Assembly: GCF_021991925.1 (NCBI RefSeq)
Contig: NZ_RXZI01000011.1
Coordinates: 1-64,000 of the forward strand
Direction of reading: 5' to 3'
DNA length: 64,000 nucleotides
Origin: Sutcliffiella horikoshii
GTDB lineage: Bacteria; Bacillota; Bacilli; Bacillales; Bacillaceae_I
Below are positions 54,547 to 63,277 of this stretch, one piece after another. The notes beneath the pieces are model-generated. The model searched no databases. It saw only the letters and a program-made list of their open reading frames with translations, and had not been told where the DNA came from. Made by a program: the position numbers and the translations under genes. Numbering within the stretch: position 1 is the first letter of the stretch; each line of letters starts with the position of its first letter.

Positions 54547-55288
54547 AGTGCTCATTCCCCCTTACAAGTTTGCTCATGAAAATGTAATTAAGATCTCTAG
54601 AACCTTCTGATTTATATAATTCTTCCAATGAACCATGATGGACAAGCTCCCCTTTATGCATCATCGCGACGGAATCACACAGCATGCTGACTTCTTCCAT
54701 AATGTGACTGGAGAAGATGATCGTTTTCCCATCCCGCTTCAGCTGATGGACCAATTGGCGGAAAACGTTCGATGAAGTAATGTCCAAACCAGTTGTCGGC
54801 TCATCGAATAGGATGATGTCCGGGTTGTGAATCAGCGTGCGGGCGATCGCCACTTTTTGACGCATCCCTTTGGAAAATCCTCCGACCTTACGATTCAAGT
54901 AATCTCTCATACCAAACATTTTTGCTAACTCTTCAATTCTCACCTTTGTCTCATGCTTGCTCAAGCCGTAGAGGGCAGCAAAATATTCTAAGTTCTCGCG
55001 AGCAGTCAGGCGATCATACAAACCGGTTTCTCCGCCGAAGAGCACCCCGATTTTTCTTTTGATGGCATCTGGGTTCTTCACCGTATCGAACCCCGCAACT
55101 TGTATAGCACCATCTGTTGGGGTTAAAAGCGTGGCAATCGAGCGTAACAGCGTCGTCTTTCCTGCTCCGTTTTCCCCAAGCAGGCCAACCACCTGCCCCT
55201 TATTTACCGTAAATGTCACATGCTTAAGTGCTGTTACAAATACCTTTTTATCCTGGAACTTCTTTGTCACTTGATTGATTTCAATCAT
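54536..55288 (-). CDS. natA: ABC exporter ATPase NatA
   Basis: 250 residues. Walker A GENGAGKT (38-45), signature FSKGMRQKVAIA, Walker B IILFDEPTTGLD, then the H-loop SSHIMEE. ATG at 55288 with GAGGTG 8 nt before it; 15 codons of open frame upstream are not used. Drives Na+ export with NatB. Divergent from natRK across a region with a LytTR-type direct repeat. Confidence 0.88.
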   Translation of the reverse strand: MIEINQVTKKFQDKKVFVTALKHVTFTVNKGQVVGLLGENGAGKTTLLRSIATLLTPTDGAIQVAGFDTVKNPDAIKRKIGVLFGGETGLYDRLTARENLEYFAALYGLSKHETKVRIEELAKMFGMRDYLNRKVGGFSKGMRQKVAIARTLIHNPDIILFDEPTTGLDITSSNVFRQLVHQLKRDGKTIIFSSHIMEEVSMLCDSVAMMHKGELVHHGSLEELYKSEGSRDLNYIFMSKLVRGNEHYAS

Positions 55289-55358
55289 GTTTCTTTCACC
55301 TCGTCTGTTTGATTTCTTGAATTTATCATACAAACATTTTTCAAGTGAATCTGTAGTT

Positions 55359-55389
55359 ATGTCGCGAATATTCCGTTTGATGTCGCGAA
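55359..55389. promoter_or_regulatory. NatR (LytTR) binding boxes
   Basis: ATGTCGCGAA occurs twice, at 55359 and 55380, as an exact direct repeat 21 bp apart. LytTR regulators bind such paired direct repeats about two helical turns apart. The boxes end just upstream of the expected natA promoter region (TATGAT on the minus strand near 55327) that lacks a good -35 box, fitting activator-dependent control. Confidence 0.75.
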
Positions 55390-55476
55390 AATGACTATTC
55401 CATCCTTTTTAATGGTAAAATAAAGGCAAATACCCTTGAAATGGGATTCATTAATCAACAAGGTGAGGCGAAAACA

Positions 55477-56175
55477 ATGAGGGTTGGTCTTGTAGATGAC
55501 AGATACATAGATTTGGATAAATTAAATGGCATCGTGGCAGGCCTACCGAATGTGGAGATTGTCTTCTCCACCCAATCTGCCGAGGAAGCTTATGAACATA
55601 TAAAAAAGGAAGAGGTCGACCTGCTTATTGCAGACATTGAAATGCCGAACCTCTCTGGTTACGAGCTCGCTGACATCATCCACTCGCATGCATTGGATAT
55701 CGCCGTCATCTTCGTAACCGGAACAAGCGGCTATGCCGTCCATGCCTTTGAGCTGAATGTGCACGACTACATCATGAAGCCATATCCAAAGGACAGGCTT
55801 GTGAAAAGCATTGAAAGATTGCTTGAGAAGAACAAATCTGCCGAAATTGCCGGCCGTCTTTACCTTAAGCAAAAGAACGACATCCATATTGTCCAGAAGA
55901 AGGATATCGTTTTTATTGAACGATCCGGTCGCTCCACCACCATCTATACAAAAAGCGGCCCGATTAAAACCTATCAAACACTGAACGAGCTGGAAGGGGA
56001 ACTGCGCGAGCGAGACTTCCTTCGTTCCCACCGCTCCTTCATCATCAACATACACCATGTGAAAAACTTCTCCCTCTATGCGAAGAACTCTTATATCGTC
56101 ACGTTTGAAGGCATGGAAGAACAGGCGATGATCACAAAGGACAAGGTGGACTTTCTGCAAGAGAACTACTTTTAA
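55477..56175 (+). CDS. natR: LytTR response regulator NatR
   Basis: 232 residues: receiver domain with phospho-acceptor Asp53 (LLIADIEMP) and conserved Asp7/Asp8, then a C-terminal LytTR DNA-binding domain (IHIVQKKDIVFIERSGR...FLRSHRSFIINI). Length and partners fit NatR of B. subtilis, which activates natAB. AAGGTGAGG 8 nt before the ATG at 55477. Followed 15 nt later by natK. Confidence 0.85.
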   Translation: MRVGLVDDRYIDLDKLNGIVAGLPNVEIVFSTQSAEEAYEHIKKEEVDLLIADIEMPNLSGYELADIIHSHALDIAVIFVTGTSGYAVHAFELNVHDYIMKPYPKDRLVKSIERLLEKNKSAEIAGRLYLKQKNDIHIVQKKDIVFIERSGRSTTIYTKSGPIKTYQTLNELEGELRERDFLRSHRSFIINIHHVKNFSLYAKNSYIVTFEGMEEQAMITKDKVDFLQENYF

Positions 56176-56190
56176 AAGGATTGATTAGCG

Positions 56191-57165
56191 TTGAACACTT
56201 CCTCCATATACTGGCGGGCGCTCGGGGCGCTCCTTTTTTTACATTTGCATGCAACCATCGGTGAATGGGTGCCGTTCTATGGAAGCCTATTGGTCGCAGG
56301 TGCCCTTACCTTTTATTTTTATAGGAAAATAATAGTGGAAATCGATAGTTTAGGCTGGAAGATCAACAGTGTGCTGGCAGTTGTGCAAGTGTTGCTGGTC
56401 TTGGTCACGCTAAGTTGGTCGCATGAGATTTGGCTTTCCATGGTGATCATGGGCGTATTTATCGCCATTGAATATGCACGCCTGGGGATAGGACGCCAAC
56501 TTACCAAACTAAAAAGGAACCTTGCCCAGCATGAAGAGCAACGCGAGCACATCAATGAAACGTTCCGCATCGTCCGGAGTGAACGGCATGATTTCCTTAA
56601 GCATGTGTCAGCTGTCCACTTCATGCTGGAGGGCGGTAAGCCGGAAGAAGCGAAACGCTACTTGGACGATTTGGTGGAAAACTATGAGGAGACAAACCAC
56701 TCCATCAAGGGGGAGCGCGGGGTGGTCGCGGGGGTGCTTCATCAGATGTATCGCCGAGGCAAAGCTTCCGGTATCAGTGTCGTGTATGATCTGGATTTGC
56801 CGCTTTCTACATTGCCAATTGGCGACCAGAAGATGGTCGGGCTGCTTGGAAACCTGTTAGGCAACGCATTGGAAGCATGTGAAGAATGGCAACAAGAGCA
56901 TACTGGTCAGGCCTTAGTCACGTTGCAATTCTACAAACGCAGCGGACTTTATATGCTGATCTGCAAAAATAACTCGTTGCCTATACCTGCGGAAGTACTA
57001 GATGAGCTGTTCCATTCCTATGGACATACCACAAAGGGTGGTAAACACGAGGGCTTGGGGACAAAAATGATGTTGGATATCGTCAAGGAGCATCAGGGCT
57101 TCCTGGATTTTGTCCATAAGGACGAGGAGTTTACCTTGAAGATCAAGGTGCCGGCGATAAGGTAG
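56191..57165 (+). CDS. natK: Sensor histidine kinase NatK
   Basis: 324 residues starting at TTG with AAAGGA 10 nt before it. About four membrane helices in the first 100 residues, then a short coiled coil, a Spo0B/AgrC-type dimerisation region with phospho-acceptor His133 in RHDFLKH, and an ATPase domain with NLLGNALEACEE and HEGLGTKM. Partner of NatR; signal unknown, in B. subtilis linked to Na+ or membrane stress. Order here is regulator first, kinase second. Confidence 0.83.
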   Translation: MNTSSIYWRALGALLFLHLHATIGEWVPFYGSLLVAGALTFYFYRKIIVEIDSLGWKINSVLAVVQVLLVLVTLSWSHEIWLSMVIMGVFIAIEYARLGIGRQLTKLKRNLAQHEEQREHINETFRIVRSERHDFLKHVSAVHFMLEGGKPEEAKRYLDDLVENYEETNHSIKGERGVVAGVLHQMYRRGKASGISVVYDLDLPLSTLPIGDQKMVGLLGNLLGNALEACEEWQQEHTGQALVTLQFYKRSGLYMLICKNNSLPIPAEVLDELFHSYGHTTKGGKHEGLGTKMMLDIVKEHQGFLDFVHKDEEFTLKIKVPAIR

Positions 57166-57286
57166 GCATCCACAAAAAAGGGATACTCAAACAAATGTTA
57201 AGTGGTTCCGTTAAGGAAGAGAAAACCTTACTTCACACCCAAGTTAGCAGAAATAGTAGTGTAAATATAATTGTCTTTAATAGTGA

Positions 57287-57318
57287 AAAAACCAGAACCT
57301 AGTGGGTCTGGTTTTTTT
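57287..57318 (+). terminator. Terminator of natRK
   Basis: AACCAGAACC-TAGT-GGGTCTGGTT followed by TTTTT. Confidence 0.8.
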
Positions 57319-57376
57319 CATGTTTATATTATCTTCTTATTCCGTTAAAACTCCTAAATCGTAGAAGATCACTTTG

Positions 57377-57673
57377 TTATGGGGTGCGGTAGAGATCATC
57401 AACATAATTATACCTTCCGATAACATCGAATGTTTTCTCATCCTCATTAAATTCAAGTACAATCACTTCCCCTCTCATACCAGAGGTAATATTTGTATCC
57501 ACAATCGCTATTTTATTCTCTCCTAGTTGTACAACTGTTTCACCATTATATACCTCTAATGAAGAAGGAAAATGCATTGGATTTGAATGAAAGGATGGAA
57601 CTGGCTTGAACGCAATAATTATTAAGCTAATAAGGATTCCTATCAAAATAATTTTATTTGTTTTGTCAGACAT
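57377..57673 (-). CDS. Uncharacterised membrane-anchored small protein
   Basis: 98 residues: N-terminal membrane helix (about 8-26, possibly a signal anchor) and an outside domain with VVQLGENKIAIVDTN and IVLEFNEDEKTFDVIGRYNY, beta-rich. Not recognised. GGAGG lies 6 nt before the ATG at 57673, and the string GGAGGATTTTTATG is identical at the start of the gene at 58398. Confidence 0.6.
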   Translation of the reverse strand: MSDKTNKIILIGILISLIIIAFKPVPSFHSNPMHFPSSLEVYNGETVVQLGENKIAIVDTNITSGMRGEVIVLEFNEDEKTFDVIGRYNYVDDLYRTP

Positions 57674-57787
57674 AAAAATCCTCCACAAATTTGAATTTAT
57701 TTCTAATTACTTTCCAACCAATGAAAGAGTGTTCAGCTATTAAATAATCGCTCCTAGATTGTTGAAAAAACTCTTATAAAGTATCAG

Positions 57788-58243
57788 TCACTCTTTAGAC
57801 TTTCCGTCTAATGACCAATTACCTCCTACTACTCCAGCAGAAGGCTTTATTCCGTAAGGAGTCGAATAACCACCTACAATCTGACCTTCTACTACATAAA
57901 CATAAGTAGAAACTTTCCCTTTCGATTTTACACCATCGCAACATTCCCAATTATCTAGCGGATGATTATTGACGATGAATTTCTCCACTTCAACGATTTT
58001 ATTATAATAAGGCTCAGGATTGTTTCCAGGCAAACTCCAATGAATATGATATGGGATACTATCCACTTTATACTTTGTGATTTTGTAACTTTCTAATTGC
58101 CCTTCGTAAGTAAGTACATTGTACCCCTGTAGTTCCAGGTATTCTTTTGCAAAAGCAGCAGTTTCTGATAACTCCTTCTCCTGACAACCAACTAGGACTA
58201 AAAATAGTGCAATAAGCATTAAATTTATTTTTATAGTATTCAA
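57788..58243 (-). CDS. Uncharacterised lipoprotein
   Basis: 151 residues. Signal peptide with lipobox LVGC (Cys20), then a small exported domain with several Tyr and a CC pair (NWECCDGVK). Starts at TTG with GGGGGG 6 nt before it. Unknown family. Reads in the same direction as the gene at 57377 but about 115 nt apart. Confidence 0.62.
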   Translation of the reverse strand: MNTIKINLMLIALFLVLVGCQEKELSETAAFAKEYLELQGYNVLTYEGQLESYKITKYKVDSIPYHIHWSLPGNNPEPYYNKIVEVEKFIVNNHPLDNWECCDGVKSKGKVSTYVYVVEGQIVGGYSTPYGIKPSAGVVGGNWSLDGKSKE

Positions 58244-58397
58244 TTAGTGCCCCCCATTAATAAAGATGGCGAAACGATCCTGCCCGTTACTAGAAGAAGA
58301 AAAAAGCGACGCCGTTTATTGAAGAATCGCATCCGGTAGCTTAATAAGAATTTCTTTAATTGCTCATTCTAAGAGAAACTTGGAATGGAGGATTTTT

Positions 58398-58793
58398 ATG
58401 AAAAAAAGCCTTTTAATATTGATTGCCTGCTTAACCCTTTTCTGTTATTCACCCGTTAAAGCTGAAACTGTAACTAAAAATGATGTACAGTTGCGTGATG
58501 ACTTGATTTTCATTATGCTTTATCCCTCAATTCAACAGGAATTGAAGAAGCAATATGGCGAAATTAAACAAAATATGTGTGGTAAAATAACACAAATTAA
58601 GCAGCAGCCAATAGGCAGTTACTTATTTAATGTCACCGTGCAGGTAACTACATTTGAAGGTGCTCACAGTCCCCCACATGATTTAGTAACGATTACTTTT
58701 AGTAATGAAAAAACCATAGAGTGGCAGGCTATTGATTTCAAAAGAAGAAGGTTAAAGCCTAACGAAATAACTAAATGTAGGCATCCTTTGTAA
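58398..58793 (+). CDS. DUF3888-like exported protein
   Basis: 131 residues: cleavable signal peptide (MKKSLLILIACLTLF...VKAE) and a mature domain with DDLIFIMLYPSIQQELKKQYG, IGSYLFNVTVQVTTFEGAH and VTITFS, the pattern of the DUF3888 family found in Bacillus. Function unknown. GGAGG 6 nt before ATG. Followed by a terminator whose stem overlaps the stop codon. Confidence 0.7.
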   Translation: MKKSLLILIACLTLFCYSPVKAETVTKNDVQLRDDLIFIMLYPSIQQELKKQYGEIKQNMCGKITQIKQQPIGSYLFNVTVQVTTFEGAHSPPHDLVTITFSNEKTIEWQAIDFKRRRLKPNEITKCRHPL

Positions 58794-58811
58794 AAAGGGT
58801 GCTTTTTTTCT
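58782..58811 (+). terminator. Terminator overlapping the DUF3888-like stop codon
   Basis: GCATCCTTT-GTAA-AAAGGGTGC followed by TTTTTTT. Confidence 0.75.
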
Positions 58812-58823
58812 TCGGACCTTCTT

Positions 58824-58961
58824 CAATTTCTTTTCCATTCTATCAAGTTATTTTTTCGCTTCTTATAAGAACGTAATAATGAAACCGATAAAGTGATAAT
58901 TAAAACTATAAATGCAAGTGAAAATAATTGAATGAGTACAAGATTGATACTGCTCAACATA
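58824..58961 (-). CDS. 45-residue single-helix membrane protein (possibly DUF4083-like)
   Basis: A short gene found by reading the minus strand: ATG at 58961, stop TGA at 58824. AAGGGGG stands 5 nt before ATG. The product begins MLSSINLVLIQ, has one hydrophobic helix to about residue 29, then a basic tail RSYKKRKNN. Size and form resemble the DUF4083 proteins of Bacillus, but this is from memory and the tail is short. Function unknown. Confidence 0.55.
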
Positions 58962-59336
58962 TTTCCCCCTTAATAAAAAATTTCACTCAACAACCGGTCC
59001 CTCCAATAAAATATCCATTATTTACAATAATAGCATAAATTTCCTTCTGTGAGGGTTCTAATGGTAGTTACTGAGTGAAACAGGATATATATTATGAAGT
59101 CTTTTAGTATCCTAAATTAGGAACATGCTTTTTCGCTTTACATAATTATTGTACGCTTGCTGTTTAGGATGCTATTTTTTCGTACTAATTCAGTGAAAAA
59201 CGAGTATCAACATTGATGTAACAATAATAAAAGCAGGTCAAATTCAAAGGTGAATTAGCCTGCTATTTTTGATGCTATTTGTTATTTCCCCTCCCAAAAC
59301 GGAACCCTCTGTTCTGGTATGCTTTCTATTACGAAC
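58962..59336. other. Intergenic region before the McrBC-like cluster's 3' end
   Basis: 375 bp. Inverted TTTCACTCA (58981) and TGAGTGAAA (59072) 91 bp apart could be ends of a decayed small element. Otherwise AT-rich with the terminator at 59234-59272. A few short frames antisense to the nuclease gene are not credible. Confidence 0.4.
59234..59272. terminator. Terminator of the McrBC-like operon
   Basis: AGCAGG...CCTGCT outer stem with inner AATTCA/GTGAATT pairing; T-rich on both sides (TTTTATTATT on the minus strand). Confidence 0.65.
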
Positions 59337-61253
59337 TCATATCCCTTCCTCCACTGCCTCTTGCAACATTTCCACCACAAGGCCGCGAAGGGTTTTCTTA
59401 AAAACGGTCTGGTCCTCGGCCGGGGTGAGTGGTACGAGGCTGATGCTTCTGCCGTCAAGTTCATCTACTTCCATCCCGCCATGCTTTTCGGGATAAAGGA
59501 CGAGTACTTGATGAACAGGTCGATACTTCTGCCAACGTTTCTTTCCGTAAATATAAGGGGACCTTACATTATCGGCATAGCTTGTCAACTGGCGCATGGA
59601 GTCTGTGAGGGCATACTTTTTACGATATTTCATATCAAGCATGATGGTGCCCACGAAGATATCCCGTAAGAAGAGATCTATCCTCACATCCGGGTTGTTA
59701 TTCGTTCCGGTCGTGTAGATTGGCACCCCGAACTTTTCCGTTGCTTCTGGATTGCCCGGAATCGTCCCGTCATAGGTTATATGCACGCGCGTTTCACCAA
59801 AGGAAAACATAATCATGTTATCCTTTGCAACTGGCTGAACAGAGATGCCATCATCATGGACGTCACGCCTACTGTTCGGCCAAGTCCCCCGGACAAGCCT
59901 GTCGCCAACCCACTCACCGCGACCATTTATTCCCCAATCATGAACTAGTCTATCCCCAAGCCTCATGGGGCGAGCCGTACTGACCACTCCACCGTCATCA
60001 TCCGGACCTGGCCTCCTAGTAAACTTGGAAAACTCACGGTACTGCTGGAACTCTTCCACCACTCCAACCACCTGCAGCCACCCCCAGATCTCATACAGCT
60101 GATCTGTCCGCTTCCACTGATGGCCGAGCCCTGTATGTACAGGCAGCTCATCTCCGTATAGGGCCTGGTCAATCTGATAGAGCTTGCGGTATCGCACATC
60201 CACAAACATCACTTCTGGAACCAATTGGGCTTTCCTATAGGAAACTTCCTGATACCAATGACTTGATTTCACTTGGCTCAGAGCACCATTCATACGCATC
60301 GCCTTACCGCGATATTCTTTCAACTCTTCCACCAATCGCCTTTTGCGCTCTAATGGGAGGGAGATAGTGAACGAGTAATCCTTATTGCTTTTTAAGGTCA
60401 AGCCTTTAATGGTTCTGTCCATCGTTTCCACGAATTCATGTAAAAGGCGTATCCATTTTTCCAATATTGCCTTCAGCATGCGGTTTTCCGGTAGGTCATA
60501 ATCCATCCGTTTTTGTACGGATTTAACTAGATTCGAGGTATCTGGGCGTTTGAGTCGGTGCTGGATGGACACAACATCCACATGGGCAGACTTTTCAGCC
60601 GATTGCATATGATATTCCTTTTTAACAGACGACCTTACTTTCTGGGCGAGGTCGGACACGATGGCGTAAATATCGGCAAAATAATGTTGTAAAACTTGAA
60701 ACTGGCGGAAAAGTACCGGATTGACCCGCAAAGCTTCCAAGCTTTTGGGACTGTGCTGTTTGCGGATGACATCAAGTGCCACCCCCTTCAACTTTGACTC
60801 TACCTCAGATCGCATCGTTTTCAATTGGTCCTCGAACAGCCGATTGGAAATGACCTTCACCAGTGTGTAAAAGGTCCTTCCATCAGACGTTTCGACCCGC
60901 AAGCTATAGAGCCCCGGTATATATGGATAATAATTATCTGAAGTCGAGTGCCTGTAAAGCGTCACATGTCCATTGCAGCCAAGATAATTCTCTTCATTTT
61001 CATGGTCTACAAGCAACCGTCCATCAGCCAGTCCATCAAATCCATCCATATAACATCTGGCATCCTCATCTTCACAACGGAACCTTAGCTCGAGATTGAC
61101 GTTCTCCCTAAGCACCGTATAGGTATGCATTGTCTCATCCCAGTCGGATAGATGCTCCACAAAGCTTGAGACCTCCGTTTCCTCCCGTGTTCCATTCTGA
61201 AAAATATGCGTGAACACAACCGAGAAAGGCTGTGTGCTACATGGAGTATCCAT
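59337..61253 (-). CDS. DUF2357 / PD-(D/E)xK nuclease protein (McrC-like)
   Basis: 638 residues. The N-terminal half is of the DUF2357 type (beta-rich start, then helical region with ENRMLKAILEKWIRLLH and RKRRLVEELKEYRG). The C-terminal 150 residues form a PD-(D/E)xK nuclease: Asp526 in DVRIDLF, then LDMK (Asp540, Lys542), and a later QLTSYA helix. It is the expected effector nuclease of an McrB-type AAA+ motor. Its ATG overlaps the 3' end of the McrB-like gene by 17 nt without a clear ribosome site, so translation depends on the upstream gene. DNA or RNA target unknown. Confidence 0.85.
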   Translation of the reverse strand: MDTPCSTQPFSVVFTHIFQNGTREETEVSSFVEHLSDWDETMHTYTVLRENVNLELRFRCEDEDARCYMDGFDGLADGRLLVDHENEENYLGCNGHVTLYRHSTSDNYYPYIPGLYSLRVETSDGRTFYTLVKVISNRLFEDQLKTMRSEVESKLKGVALDVIRKQHSPKSLEALRVNPVLFRQFQVLQHYFADIYAIVSDLAQKVRSSVKKEYHMQSAEKSAHVDVVSIQHRLKRPDTSNLVKSVQKRMDYDLPENRMLKAILEKWIRLLHEFVETMDRTIKGLTLKSNKDYSFTISLPLERKRRLVEELKEYRGKAMRMNGALSQVKSSHWYQEVSYRKAQLVPEVMFVDVRYRKLYQIDQALYGDELPVHTGLGHQWKRTDQLYEIWGWLQVVGVVEEFQQYREFSKFTRRPGPDDDGGVVSTARPMRLGDRLVHDWGINGRGEWVGDRLVRGTWPNSRRDVHDDGISVQPVAKDNMIMFSFGETRVHITYDGTIPGNPEATEKFGVPIYTTGTNNNPDVRIDLFLRDIFVGTIMLDMKYRKKYALTDSMRQLTSYADNVRSPYIYGKKRWQKYRPVHQVLVLYPEKHGGMEVDELDGRSISLVPLTPAEDQTVFKKTLRGLVVEMLQEAVEEGI

Positions 61254-63270
61254 TATATTTCAGCTCTTTCGCTTTTTGTTTTACCACATTACGGCTCTCT
61301 TTGAATCCTGACACTTGGGCGTAACGGTCAAACAGTCTGTTCAATTGACCGCCTTCCACCTGATCTTTTTCCCGATTATAGCGCCCAAGCAGATCGCGAA
61401 GCTGGTCCTCAGAGCCTCTCACTTTTGTTAGAATGCGCTGGACCACTTGCAGGTCAAAGGCATCTTCTCGTAATATCAAATTTTGCACCGGCAGATTGCC
61501 CAAGTATTGATCTATCTGCTTCACGATTCGAGGCCCTACTCCCACTTGCCTGTTTACCTCTTGCATGAACTGATGGATTTCCCATAATAGCGCTAGCTCA
61601 TCGTCATGAAGGTTCAACCCACGGTTTTTATACCGGAACGATTCAAATGTATCAAAATCGATTTCATCCGCTCGTGCCACCATTCCTTTTTTCTTTTCGG
61701 GAAGCTGCTTCATCTTGGTGAACGGCATCACATCAAGTGTCAACACATTGGCCCTGTCCAACACTTTATCGGAAAAATGATAGGTCGACTCATCCATATT
61801 AACCGTCCCGACAAACAAGACATTCTCGCGGATGACGATGGTTGGCGGATACTGTGCGGAGTTGTACAGCCTGCTCTCTAAATCGTCATTATACAATCTC
61901 AACACCCGTTTTCCATGATCCATCTCCAAGATCGATAAGAACTGGGAAAAATAATGCTCCACCCGCGCCAAATTCATTTCATCAAAACAAATGATATACA
62001 GTCTATCCTTATCATCCTCTGCTTTACGGAGTGCATTGATCAGACCAGAATCCCCAGGACGGTACACCATATTCAATGTATCCGCGTACCCAATCAGATC
62101 CGAATCCGACGTCCAAGACGGACTCACTGGGATGACTGTGAGCTGCTCCCCTTTTAACCCAAGCGATTGGCTGTAAAGCTCCACTAGCTTCGTTTTTCCT
62201 GTCCCGCTCATGCCTGATAAAATTACAAGTGATGACGACTTCATGGAAGTGTGGAAATTGATCAGGTTCTCTTTTCGATAAATAAGGCCGGCATCCTGGG
62301 TGTGGCTGTACAAAAGCTCCAGGAACTCCTGCTCTTTGTCGTTCACTTCCGGTACGAGGGAAAATCCTGATAGATCCATTCCTGACGGCTTTTCCAAAAC
62401 CGACACCGCCACCTCGTGCTTGCTTTCTTGTTGAGGAGTACTGGTACTGCCGGTTTCTCCATTACGACCAGCTTCTTCTGCAGGTTTTTGACTTTCCTTA
62501 AGTCCGATTGGCACCGTGACCGGCACTTCCCCCTCTAATATTTCCATTAATTTTTGATAGCTCCCAAGTGGCATAAATGCGACATTCGGACTTTCATCCG
62601 TCAGATAGCACTCATCCAGCCACTCCTCTTCAAGTGCGATTCGCTTCAGTTCATCACGAAGTTCCAGATTAAAGCCGCCATGGGCATACTGGTGATTTTC
62701 GAACATCCCAAATAAAAAGAAACGTTCTTCCTCTTCTGTTTCCTCTCTCCACAGGACGATTGGCGGCGTGTCGTTTTCTTCGTGGGAAACCTCCTCTATC
62801 CGGCCGACAAATTTCTTCCCAGCCAGTCGCGACATGAACTCCTCCTGACTCAACCCATTTACCTGTTCACTGAAAATGGGAACCGGGATCAGCTTCAGGT
62901 CCTTTTCATAGCTCGGAAGCTTTGGCAACACGCGCACCTGAAACATGTTGTATACCTCTTCATGGTTATAGCGAATTCGTTTTTCCACCTTAAAAATCAA
63001 CAGGCGGTCTGCAAGCCATTCGCGCAGTTTTTCTTTCCGGATAAATTCCGGCTGCTGGTAATCATCTTCAAATCCCCATTTTTCCAAATCCGAGTAAAAT
63101 CCGGTCACAGCCTTTACATTCGGAAAACTATCGGCAGGCTGTGAAATGATGCGTACAAAAAATTGAAGACTATCCTGTTTGTTTATCAATATGGAGTCCC
63201 GGTAAATCAGCTCGCTCTGGTCCACATCTGCCAGCACTCCAACTAAATCGTTCTCCCAAACTTTGTTCAT
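61237..63270 (-). CDS. McrB-like AAA+ ATPase/GTPase
   Basis: 677 residues. The N-terminal ~310 residues are an unclassified region, likely the target-recognition part. Next is an McrB-family AAA+ domain: Walker A GMSGTGKT (353-360), Walker B FDEMNLARVEHYFS (Asp430, Glu431), sensor 1 VGTVNMDEST and arginine finger region FSDKVLDRAN. McrB proteins form hexamers that use GTP to drive the McrC nuclease. Starts 7 nt after the coiled-coil gene with a distant AAAGG; overlaps the nuclease gene. Anti-phage or anti-plasmid role is inferred from the family. Confidence 0.87.
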   Translation of the reverse strand: MNKVWENDLVGVLADVDQSELIYRDSILINKQDSLQFFVRIISQPADSFPNVKAVTGFYSDLEKWGFEDDYQQPEFIRKEKLREWLADRLLIFKVEKRIRYNHEEVYNMFQVRVLPKLPSYEKDLKLIPVPIFSEQVNGLSQEEFMSRLAGKKFVGRIEEVSHEENDTPPIVLWREETEEEERFFLFGMFENHQYAHGGFNLELRDELKRIALEEEWLDECYLTDESPNVAFMPLGSYQKLMEILEGEVPVTVPIGLKESQKPAEEAGRNGETGSTSTPQQESKHEVAVSVLEKPSGMDLSGFSLVPEVNDKEQEFLELLYSHTQDAGLIYRKENLINFHTSMKSSSLVILSGMSGTGKTKLVELYSQSLGLKGEQLTVIPVSPSWTSDSDLIGYADTLNMVYRPGDSGLINALRKAEDDKDRLYIICFDEMNLARVEHYFSQFLSILEMDHGKRVLRLYNDDLESRLYNSAQYPPTIVIRENVLFVGTVNMDESTYHFSDKVLDRANVLTLDVMPFTKMKQLPEKKKGMVARADEIDFDTFESFRYKNRGLNLHDDELALLWEIHQFMQEVNRQVGVGPRIVKQIDQYLGNLPVQNLILREDAFDLQVVQRILTKVRGSEDQLRDLLGRYNREKDQVEGGQLNRLFDRYAQVSGFKESRNVVKQKAKELKYNGYSM

Positions 63271-63277
63271 CTATGTC

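Noticed and set aside
55543-56160. 205-codon minus-strand frame
   Set aside because: Exact antisense of natR, whose receiver and LytTR motifs are clear.
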